This document shows positions 6,256 through 12,861 of a stretch of DNA of 12,861 nt, piece after piece. The position numbers and the translations under genes were made by a program. The stretch comes from JAWXUT01 sp044426075. GTDB taxonomy: Bacteria > Bacillota > Clostridia > Christensenellales > DTU072. Numbering within the stretch: the stretch's first letter is position 1; the number at the start of each line of letters is the position of its first letter. The stretch lies in the NCBI GenBank assembly GCA_044426075.1, contig JAWXUT010000041.1:1-12861 (forward strand), given 5' to 3'. A model generated the notes under the pieces. That model saw only the letters and a list, made by a program, of their open reading frames with translations. It did not search any database and was not told the origin of the DNA.

Positions 6256-6400
6256 AAACCGCATTAAAATATTATTCCACGATAAAATGCAATTCCACAA
6301 GTTTACATCGTCGTTTCCTTGATACTTAAATAATTATACAATACCAATAACACCAAATTTTCAATATGGATGCGGGCGTCAGAGGACTAACGCACCCTAC
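6230..6400. repeat. Palindromic composite element of two facing repeat cores
   Basis: The core GTAGGGTGGTAGTCCTCTG (start 6230, ending CGCCCG at 6255) faces its complement CGGGCGTCAGAGGACTA...CACCCTAC (6373-6400), the right core carrying a few extra bases. The centre (about 6296-6325) contains ACATCGTCGTTTCCTTGAT. Half of this element, with an analogous centre, is seen at 174-262 and another half at 12763-12861. The long facing arms and absent coding sequence suggest a MITE- or BIME-like noncoding element. Confidence 0.75.
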
Positions 6401-6468
6401 GATTTAATGTTCATCTGCGTTGAAATAGGCGTTCCCGCTAACCCATATAATCAACCCTTTATGGGTTC
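6302..6468 (+). repeat. Left arm of the inverted repeat flanking the surface-protein gene
   Basis: This segment aligns without gaps to the reverse complement of 12695-12861 with about seven mismatches over 167 bp by eye. The pair encloses roughly 6.2 kb containing only the surface-protein gene and its control regions. The right arm reaches the end of the window, so the true repeat may be longer. Confidence 0.9.
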
Positions 6469-6508
6469 ATCCTCAACTTCTTCACTATTCACTATTACTT
6501 ATTACTTC

Positions 6509-6538
6509 AAAAAGCACCCCAAGATTAGAGTGCTTTTT
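6509..6538 (-). terminator. Terminator of the surface-protein gene
   Basis: Read leftward, AAAAAGCACTC pairs with GGGTGCTTTTT (A-T arms plus a six-pair GC-richer stem) and ends in a T-run about 20 bases after the stop codon at 6559. It is convergent with the terminator at 6006-6032 and belongs to the same repeat family. Confidence 0.85.
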
Positions 6539-6558
6539 CGTGCGTGAAATACGCGTTT

Positions 6559-8493
6559 TTACGATTTGCGTTTGGAAATGGCTACCCCTATCCCCACACC
6601 CCCTACTAGGAGGATAAAGAGTGCAATGCCGCCTAAAATGTACCACATTGTCATGGAGGTTTCGGTTTCGCCTACTACGGTTAGGGTGCTTTCTACTACT
6701 TTTGATTCATAGACATCGCTGCCACTATAGGTTACGGTAACGGTGTAGACGCCCGCGGCTGTTGGTAGAGATGTAAATGTTTTGCCGGTTGAATTGTTGG
6801 TGTAGGTGATTACTACATCAAGGGATTCGTTAGCTGAACCAAATGCTTCAACATCTTCACTGGTTATTGTTCCTAATTCATCTTGACTTACAACATTTAG
6901 GGTTATTTCTGCCTTATTGATTGTAATTTCAATGTAACCGGTTTGGGTTGGATAATTGCTATCTGTTGGCTCAAATTCCCATTGATATGAGTTTGAACCT
7001 ACGGTGAAGTTGCTATTTGTAAAGCTAACCTTGCCGTATGCGCCGCTTACTGAAATTGAAGGTGTTTCGCCATAAGTGTAGCTGTCTTTTGACGCTGTAA
7101 CTTTTATTACTTGTGGGTCTTGCACAATTGTCAATGTTGCAGTTAACACTTCTGTTTTGTAATTATCTTTTGTTATGGTTGCAATAATTGTATATTCACC
7201 GCCAAGAATGCATTTTGTATCTCCGCTGTAAACAACTGTTGCCCCAGCCTCAATTGATTTTAGTGTTATTGTTTGCGCTGAAGCGTTGTAGTCAACCTCT
7301 TTATCATTTAACACGTTGTTTGTCATTGTTGCAAGCGTAATTGTGTAACTAAGTGTGGTTTCTTTTAGATAATAGTTGCCGCTGTTGTATGAAACTACAA
7401 CTTCAAACTCACCCGCATTAACTCTATCAAATGAACCATAGTTGATGTCCAGCTCAAGCCCCTCAACACTTGGTGTTATGGTTACTTGTATAGTTGAACC
7501 AGTGTATACAAATGAGGTTGTGCCCGCATCCACTGTAATTACTTTTTGTGTTATTGTAACGGTTGATTCTGCTAATACAATTGCAAAGTTGTCGCTAATA
7601 TATAATGAACCAATTGTTATATCATATGTACCTACATTTGCAGAAGTGCCCGCAATAAGCGCACCACTGAAGTCATCTATAGTAACTAGATAGCTGTCAA
7701 ATGTATAAGTTATTCCGCTAAACACATCGCCGTCATACTCTTTTGTTTGAGAGGCAACTGGATAAACATTTACTACTGCCTTGCTTATTATTACAGCCGC
7801 AGCAAGTGTATCTTCAAAATACTCAAAATTGTCAGTTGCGCTTGGAGTATATGTAACTTTAACATCATATGTGCCCACATCCACTGGGGTTTCATCTAAC
7901 CAATCTTCAGTGCCACTTGGCGCGTAATAAATTATTGTTTCACCGCTAAAGCTACTTGGGCTCAATACGCCAAATTTAACATCCGCACTAACACCATATC
8001 CGTCATAAGTATCAGTTACAACTGTAATGTTTACAACTGGCGCACCCTCGTTTATTGCAAATACGCCGGTGTATGTGCCAAAATCGCAGTCAGTGTAATT
8101 TATATCTTCACTTGAGGCAGCATAGCTTACCTTTATATCATACTCGCCGTCATTAATTGGTGCAATGTCTGACCAATTATCTTCACCAGTAACACTATAT
8201 AATATTATAACATCACCATATAAAGTTTCACCACTTGAAGCATAAACACTTACATAATTTGTTGCATAAACATATGCCCCGGTGTAGCTTTCTTCAAATG
8301 AAGTTACTTCAATTGAAGGTGTAATTGCTGCAATTGTCAATATGTCTTCAAACACACAAACGGTGTCTGCATAGTTATCTACAATGAGTGATTTATAATA
8401 TACAACAACACTATATGTGCCAGCATTTACTGGGCTAACAGTTTCACCCTCTAAATCAAGATAATATTCATATGACAAAATTCCACCAGTCAT
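6559..8493 (-). CDS. C-terminal part of an interrupted giant MBG-type surface protein (membrane-anchored end)
   Basis: This is the 3' portion of the frame that starts at 12408, separated only by an in-frame TAA at 8500-8502. From the first ATG after the stop (8493) it gives 644 residues with no signal peptide. It continues the bacterial Ig-like MBG/YDG repeats: about eight more copies of the NxGxYxVxVxY...NY pattern (for example PVNAGTYSVVVYY, PVDVGTYDVKVTYTP, LPTAAGVYTVTVTY), including segments with YDG and YGE motifs. The end is a hydrophobic segment (about 618-639) followed by SKRKS, a stop-transfer anchor that would leave the protein outside. No LPXTG-type sortase motif is present. Made alone it could not be exported. 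Reinitiation is conceivable because the ATG lies six bases after the stop, but the upstream GGTGG is a weak ribosome site. It is most likely a gene fragment, or functional only by read-through. Confidence 0.85.
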   Translation of the reverse strand: MTGGILSYEYYLDLEGETVSPVNAGTYSVVVYYKSLIVDNYADTVCVFEDILTIAAITPSIEVTSFEESYTGAYVYATNYVSVYASSGETLYGDVIILYSVTGEDNWSDIAPINDGEYDIKVSYAASSEDINYTDCDFGTYTGVFAINEGAPVVNITVVTDTYDGYGVSADVKFGVLSPSSFSGETIIYYAPSGTEDWLDETPVDVGTYDVKVTYTPSATDNFEYFEDTLAAAVIISKAVVNVYPVASQTKEYDGDVFSGITYTFDSYLVTIDDFSGALIAGTSANVGTYDITIGSLYISDNFAIVLAESTVTITQKVITVDAGTTSFVYTGSTIQVTITPSVEGLELDINYGSFDRVNAGEFEVVVSYNSGNYYLKETTLSYTITLATMTNNVLNDKEVDYNASAQTITLKSIEAGATVVYSGDTKCILGGEYTIIATITKDNYKTEVLTATLTIVQDPQVIKVTASKDSYTYGETPSISVSGAYGKVSFTNSNFTVGSNSYQWEFEPTDSNYPTQTGYIEITINKAEITLNVVSQDELGTITSEDVEAFGSANESLDVVITYTNNSTGKTFTSLPTAAGVYTVTVTYSGSDVYESKVVESTLTVVGETETSMTMWYILGGIALFILLVGGVGIGVAISKRKS

Positions 8494-8499
8494 TAGAGT

Positions 8500-8502
8500 T
8501 TA
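8500..8502 (-). other. In-frame TAA splitting the surface-protein frame
   Basis: The frame reads GTT AGT GGC ATT TTG GGT GGC TAA ACT CTA ATG ACT GGT GGA around this point, and both sides stay in the same frame and the same repeat type. Removing this one stop would give an uninterrupted frame of about 1,949 codons. The base change needed is single (for example GAA, AAA or CAA to TAA). Confidence 0.95.
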
Positions 8503-11500
8503 GCCACCCAAAATGCCACTTACAGTAGCCGAAACACTAACTGTTCTGCCATTGTAAGTTGTATTATATTCATCAAGAGTTATAACTGCATCTGTTGCAA
8601 CAACCCAAAATGAAACGGTTGCTGAAGTATCAATCACATAGTTTGCAAGACTCATTTCGTCATTTGTATTTATTGTAGCATAGTATTCACCCGTATCTGA
8701 ATATCTACTATATTGCCCCAAACTATAGGTGTATTTTGTTGTTATAAGAGCGATTGTATCTGTACCCACAAAGCCTATGTAACTCAATGAAAATACTGGT
8801 TCTGACTCTGCGCCATAGTATGCGCTAACTTCATGATCTGCTTCATTAAACGATACTGTTAATGTTGCAGCACTAATTGTTAACATATATGTAGAATCAA
8901 TCGTCATATCTTTATAGTTGCCGGCATTGTATATATCCGCAGTATAAGTTGCCCTTACATAATATACACCAACGTTTGTTGGGGCTGTTGATGTCCAATC
9001 TGAGCCGTCAACACTATATTCAAATACTGTTGCGCCAGTTGGTTCTGAACCCGCGCCCTCAACCTTAGCAGTTGTTTCTTGAGGATATCCGTTATATGTA
9101 AATGTGCCCGCTGTGTTATCCGTATATTTCAAATATACCTCTCCCGCAACAACTGTTATTGTTCCAGCATAATATTCCTCAAAGCTGTAGTTTGCAAGGC
9201 TTGTATTAATCGTAATAACAACTTCGCAAACAGTACCCGCATCTTCTTTTGTATAAGATCCCTTTACAATATACTTAATTGAAATATCTACTATATCATT
9301 ATCTGATTTCCAGCCGGTAACTTCGTCAACTGTAAATGATGCTATCAAACCAGAATAATACATTATTTCTACATCAACATTATTAAATGTAACGGCAAGA
9401 GGAGCTTTTGTTATAGTAAGGCTTTCTGTAATGCTTGCAGCAGCATAGTTAGTGCTATCTGGAGTAAATGTGGCTTTAACATAATAGTCGCCAACATCAA
9501 CCGAACTGCATGTCTCTGCCCAATCTTCGCCATTTAAACTATATAAAATTGCCATTGTTCCCGCAATAACACCGCCTTCGCTATCTTTAGCTTCAGCTGT
9601 TGTTGTTGGGGTTGAAGCGCTATATTCTACGCTTAAATCACTTGTAAATGTAAGTGTTGATTCAATTTGCTTGATTTCAAATTCAATGATTTCTGTTGAA
9701 TCCGCATAATTGCCTTTACCTTCATAGCTAACTTCAGCGTAATATGTGCCCGCATTTAGCACGCTAACGGGATCACCCGTAGCACTCGCATTGTCGTAAC
9801 ACTCAACCGTCCAATCACCAACTGGTTCTAAGTATCCTTCAGCACCGCCTACTTCTACATAGTCTCTAATTGTAACTGCATTTCCGTCATAAGTATAATC
9901 AATAGTTAATGTTATAACAACTTCTTTTGCAACATAGTGATATACATCTTCAAAAACTTCTGTATAAGTTTTGTAGTTATCGCTTGTGCTTGTTTGTAAA
10001 TAGGCAACTTGCACGCTATAATAGCCCGCATTTATGCTACGCCAATCACTTATTTCAGTAAAAGTTGTGCCGTCATATGTGCCAATTTTGTATGTTACAT
10101 CACCCTTAGCATCCGTTCCGCCACTTATGCCTGACGCGCTTACAGTAACTTCCGATATATCGTCCCCTACATATGAATACGCATAACTTGCACTTAATAT
10201 TGGGGTTGTTTGTGTTATTACAACTGAAGCCGAACCAGAAACATCTATTATATAATTATCTGCGCTTCCGCCGGAAATTGAGATAGTTATGTATGTGCCC
10301 ACGTTTGACAATGAATCGCCCGTTGATGTAGCAGTTGGTGCAACAAAGCCCGAAATAGTATCTATTGTTTCACCATTTACAAAACCGCTGTAATCTATGA
10401 TAATTGATGGCAACGCTGTGCCGTATTCAATTGCGCCACTATTAAGAGACGCCGTTAATGTCGCCTTGCTTACAGTTGCAGCAACACTTGCTGTTGTTTC
10501 AGCATAATTTTTTGTATCAGTTGGGGTAAACACAAAGCTTAGTGTAGTTGTGCCCGCGCCCAAATTGTAATCAAAATCACCTATCGCACTCCAAACACCC
10601 GCAACAGCTAATGATGAATTATAATAATTATAGAAGGCATAATTAGAAATATTAGCCGCGCTTACGCTATCGCCATATGTATAGGCTATAGTTGGCGTGG
10701 TAGAAGACGTGTATGTTGCTTGCTTAACAGTAAAAGTAAGCGTAGTATTATAAACATTTAAGCTAGTTGTGTTTGTAGGTGTGAACACATAGTTAATTGT
10801 GTGTGTGCCAACTTCCAATACAGTGCTGTCACTAAAAGCTGTGCCGTCTGCATATTCAAAAGCCCAACTACCCGATGCGTAGGTATATGATGCATTGGTA
10901 TCATTATACATTACATAGCCAAAGTCATCAACAAAGCCTTGAGCCTCCGATGTTGAAGATGTTGCCGTTGGCAATGATTCATAAATAGTTTCACCATACC
11001 AAAGATCTTGCAAGCTATCATAAACATCAGCCGTAGCCGTTAGTTTATCAATTTCAAAACTAATTTTTTCTGTAGCAGAAATATCTGTGTTGTTTATTGT
11101 AACTGTTGCAGTTAAAGTATAAGAGCCCGCATCTGTAGGCGCAACGCTTTCACTGTAGTCATTTCCGCCGGCATCTGTACCCGAGTACCAACACGTCAAC
11201 GTCGCATACGATATAGTGTTAATATCGCCACCTAAAAGCGACACTGTCGGCCCTTCCGCCGAGCTACTATATGTATAATGATAAGTTGTTATGCCGTTAC
11301 TAATATCATGCGAATTTTCATCACTAGTGTCAAAAACAAATTGATAAAAAATTGCCCTATATGTGTATCTATCTTCTGTCAAATTGCATACATAACCCAG
11401 TTCGACTTTGTTTGTTGTGCAAGTTGTGCCGTTGGCGTCATCATACCAACCTAAAAATGAATAGCCACTGTCTGCGGTTGCTGTTGCCGTTGATGCGGTT

Positions 11501-12408
11501 TCAATTGTATCAGTATCGGTTAAATTCAAGTAACCGTTTTCAGTAGTTGCTGAAACACTGCCACCAGTACTTGCTGTATATGATACATAAGAAGAATCAT
11601 ATATTAAAGTAACCCTCATACTTGTGCTGAAGGCTACATATAATCGTCTTGTTTGCAACGCACTATATGCTTTTGTTACTAATGCATAATAATCTAAGCT
11701 TATTATTGACCCAGTTACTTGATAAATGCCTTCAATAGCTGCACCATTATCTGTTCCATTGTCGCTAGTAGCAAAACTGTCTGTGTCAGTAGAACCCATC
11801 ATATAATCGTTATCTTCAAGATATGTTTCATTATTAAATCCATTGCACGATAAATATGCTGTATCTGAAATCTTGGAATCATATGCTGAACTGGATGTGG
11901 AGTAAGACAATCCTGACCAAAATTTTAAATAATTACATTCGATTTTTATATATAACTTACCCGCAGCTAAAGCTTCTAAAGCCGCAGCATCCCCAATGGT
12001 ATATTTAAAAATGGATGAATCAAGGACTACACTAGCAGTATTCTTATTCATTGCGGTTTGATCATAATTTAAATAAAAAGTACTCTCGTCCTCTATATTA
12101 TATGCAGAACTAAGATCAGTGCCTTTATAGCCAGTTGTTTCACCACTAGTAGATGTTTTGGTAGTTAGATAACTTGCACCATACAAAAAATCTGCCTTGC
12201 CCGCAGAACTTGCATCATCACTATACATATTGAAAATATTATATGAAGTACTACTCGTATTATCATTTTCAATTTCTTGTATACTGTACGAATTCAGATT
12301 ATATGCAAACGCCTCTTGTGAATTTGTAAATGCTATAGTAAAAATTAATGATATTACAACAAACATCACTAGAATTAGAGATAATTTTTTAACTGAAATT
12401 CTACTCAT
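8500..12408 (-). CDS. N-terminal part of an interrupted giant secreted MBG-type repeat protein
   Basis: The product has 1,302 residues. Residues 1-35 are a Sec signal peptide (KK, then a long hydrophobic core, likely cleaved after EAFA). Residues 36 to about 280 form a Ser/Thr/Asp/Tyr-rich domain that I do not recognise. Residues 282-356 resemble an InlB-type B repeat (GGSVSA...GYSFLGWYDDANG...YRAIFYQ). From there to the end run MBG/YDG-like Ig-fold repeats marked about ten times by GxYxVxVxY...NY patterns (SVDVGDYYVKATFTPDSTNY, APTNVGVYYVRATYT). Such proteins are cell-surface adhesins or stalks; no binding partner can be read from sequence. The ATG at 12408 is supported by AGAGGTGA just upstream and the signal peptide. 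The frame ends mid-repeat at an in-frame TAA, leaving no anchor, so the short product would be released from the cell. Confidence 0.9.
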   Translation of the reverse strand: MSRISVKKLSLILVMFVVISLIFTIAFTNSQEAFAYNLNSYSIQEIENDNTSSTSYNIFNMYSDDASSAGKADFLYGASYLTTKTSTSGETTGYKGTDLSSAYNIEDESTFYLNYDQTAMNKNTASVVLDSSIFKYTIGDAAALEALAAGKLYIKIECNYLKFWSGLSYSTSSSAYDSKISDTAYLSCNGFNNETYLEDNDYMMGSTDTDSFATSDNGTDNGAAIEGIYQVTGSIISLDYYALVTKAYSALQTRRLYVAFSTSMRVTLIYDSSYVSYTASTGGSVSATTENGYLNLTDTDTIETASTATATADSGYSFLGWYDDANGTTCTTNKVELGYVCNLTEDRYTYRAIFYQFVFDTSDENSHDISNGITTYHYTYSSSAEGPTVSLLGGDINTISYATLTCWYSGTDAGGNDYSESVAPTDAGSYTLTATVTINNTDISATEKISFEIDKLTATADVYDSLQDLWYGETIYESLPTATSSTSEAQGFVDDFGYVMYNDTNASYTYASGSWAFEYADGTAFSDSTVLEVGTHTINYVFTPTNTTSLNVYNTTLTFTVKQATYTSSTTPTIAYTYGDSVSAANISNYAFYNYYNSSLAVAGVWSAIGDFDYNLGAGTTTLSFVFTPTDTKNYAETTASVAATVSKATLTASLNSGAIEYGTALPSIIIDYSGFVNGETIDTISGFVAPTATSTGDSLSNVGTYITISISGGSADNYIIDVSGSASVVITQTTPILSASYAYSYVGDDISEVTVSASGISGGTDAKGDVTYKIGTYDGTTFTEISDWRSINAGYYSVQVAYLQTSTSDNYKTYTEVFEDVYHYVAKEVVITLTIDYTYDGNAVTIRDYVEVGGAEGYLEPVGDWTVECYDNASATGDPVSVLNAGTYYAEVSYEGKGNYADSTEIIEFEIKQIESTLTFTSDLSVEYSASTPTTTAEAKDSEGGVIAGTMAILYSLNGEDWAETCSSVDVGDYYVKATFTPDSTNYAAASITESLTITKAPLAVTFNNVDVEIMYYSGLIASFTVDEVTGWKSDNDIVDISIKYIVKGSYTKEDAGTVCEVVITINTSLANYSFEEYYAGTITVVAGEVYLKYTDNTAGTFTYNGYPQETTAKVEGAGSEPTGATVFEYSVDGSDWTSTAPTNVGVYYVRATYTADIYNAGNYKDMTIDSTYMLTISAATLTVSFNEADHEVSAYYGAESEPVFSLSYIGFVGTDTIALITTKYTYSLGQYSRYSDTGEYYATINTNDEMSLANYVIDTSATVSFWVVATDAVITLDEYNTTYNGRTVSVSATVSGILGG

Positions 12409-12450
12409 ATTTCACCTCTTAATATAATTTAATGTATTTAACTTATCTCA

Positions 12451-12479
12451 ATTATACACCGATTTGCTAGTTTTTTCAA
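12451..12479 (-). promoter_or_regulatory. Promoter of the surface-protein gene
   Basis: On the minus strand TTGAAA (12479-12474), a 17-bp spacer and TATAAT (12456-12451) form a strong sigma-A promoter. Initiation near 12444 leaves a leader of about 36 nt with the AGAGGTGA ribosome site. The intact promoter argues against long-standing decay of the gene. Confidence 0.8.
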
Positions 12480-12622
12480 TATATTTTACTATTTTTATAT
12501 TTAGGGTTGACGAATATATCAGTTTTTTATATATTCGGGTAGAAAATTATGAATAAAAACATAAAATCCCCCGTTGGTTGGTGCAATCGTCGAACAAATG
12601 GTGAAACGCAATGCGTACGATT

Positions 12623-12861
12623 GTAGGGTGGTAGTCCCGCGAACCCGCAAGCGGGTTGAATGAATAATTAATATTGAATAATGAATAATTTGAGGAACCC
12701 ATAAAGGGTTGATTGTATGGGTTGGTGGGAACGCATATTTCAACGCAGATGAACATTAAATTGTAGGGTGCGTTAGTCCCCTGACGCCCGCATCCATATT
12801 GAAAATTTGGTGTTATTGGTATTGTATGATTATTTAAGTATCAAGGAAACGACGATGTAAA
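12623..12861 (-). repeat. Dispersed repeat, inverted copy at the right end
   Basis: Two cores beginning GTAGGGTG are present: 12623-12647, which departs from consensus after TAGTCCC, and 12763-12790, which matches the 28-bp form seen at 6373-6400. Between them are the AACCCGC/GCGGGTT hairpin (12642-12657), AACCC/GGGTT (12696-12710) and the TTCAACGCAGATGAACATT block shared with the other copies. Positions 12695-12861 form the right arm of the long inverted repeat paired with 6302-6468. The element runs off the window. The remaining intergenic part, 12480-12622, shows nothing else I can name. Confidence 0.85.

Noticed and set aside
6060..6480. CRISPR-like array
   Set aside because: Repeats are unequal in length, occur in both orientations, and are separated by other repeat modules rather than by unique spacers; no cas genes are present.
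8491..8520. Stop-codon recoding (selenocysteine or programmed read-through) at the surface-protein TAA
   Set aside because: TAA is not a selenocysteine codon and the downstream ACT does not match the common CUA read-through context. Read-through stays possible but has no positive sequence support.
12519..12756. Short leftward open frames of about 70 codons at the right end
   Set aside because: They are translations of the dispersed repeat (cores, GGGTT hairpins, TAATGAATAATT spacers) with no ribosome binding site and no plausible protein character.
6302..12861. Composite transposon or insertion sequence
   Set aside because: The inverted repeats enclose no transposase or integrase gene, and the same sequence also occurs at about 227-385 away from this segment. 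I call them dispersed repeats only.

Overview
The window looks like a piece of a low-G+C Gram-positive (Clostridia-type) chromosome, probably from an uncultured gut-type member. The reasons are the AT-rich intergenic DNA, canonical TTGACA/TATAAT promoters, AGGAGG-type ribosome binding sites, a type III glutamine synthetase beside an ANTAR-domain regulator, and a giant secreted MBG/YDG-type repeat protein with a C-terminal membrane anchor. No rRNA, tRNA, CRISPR array or transposase is visible, and the taxonomic placement is inference.

Layout. Positions 1-813 hold no protein gene. They contain an orphan rightward promoter (19-47), one copy of a dispersed repeat ending in a terminator (about 174-385), a two-copy tandem repeat of about 172 bp (388-735) and the terminator of glnN (758-787). 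A leftward glutamine synthetase III gene (glnN, 814-2913) follows. It is divergent from a rightward cluster: an ANTAR RNA-binding regulator (3323-3892), CTP synthase pyrG (3902-5491) and a small CYTH-domain protein (5497-5988), which end at a terminator at 6006-6032. Positions 6033-6558 are a dense block of dispersed, partly palindromic repeats ending in a mirror-image terminator (6509-6538) for the leftward giant surface protein. That protein is encoded by one reading frame from 12408 to 6559, interrupted by a single in-frame TAA at 8500-8502. The right end (12480-12861) is again repeat DNA, and it contains an inverted copy of the repeat found on the left side of the surface-protein gene.

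How the genes may work together. The most interesting part is the glnN/ANTAR intergenic region. The glnN transcript should start about 60 nt before its ATG and immediately runs into an intrinsic terminator. The 5' arm of that terminator can instead form a small hairpin with a six-base loop AAAGGC (A at 1, G at 4), the loop pattern known for ANTAR antiterminator targets. The regulator's own leader starts with a second hairpin with a six-base loop, AAGGGU, again A1/G4, followed by a weaker terminator-like structure. This suggests a local circuit in which the ANTAR protein controls read-through into glnN and into its own operon. That operon also carries pyrG, a glutamine-consuming enzyme, so glutamine synthesis and one glutamine-using step would share one RNA-level switch. 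The mechanism is inferred from sequence only.

The second point of interest is the 5.85-kb surface-protein gene split by one stop codon, which separates signal peptide from membrane anchor. It is flanked by 167-bp inverted repeats that are about 96% identical by eye.
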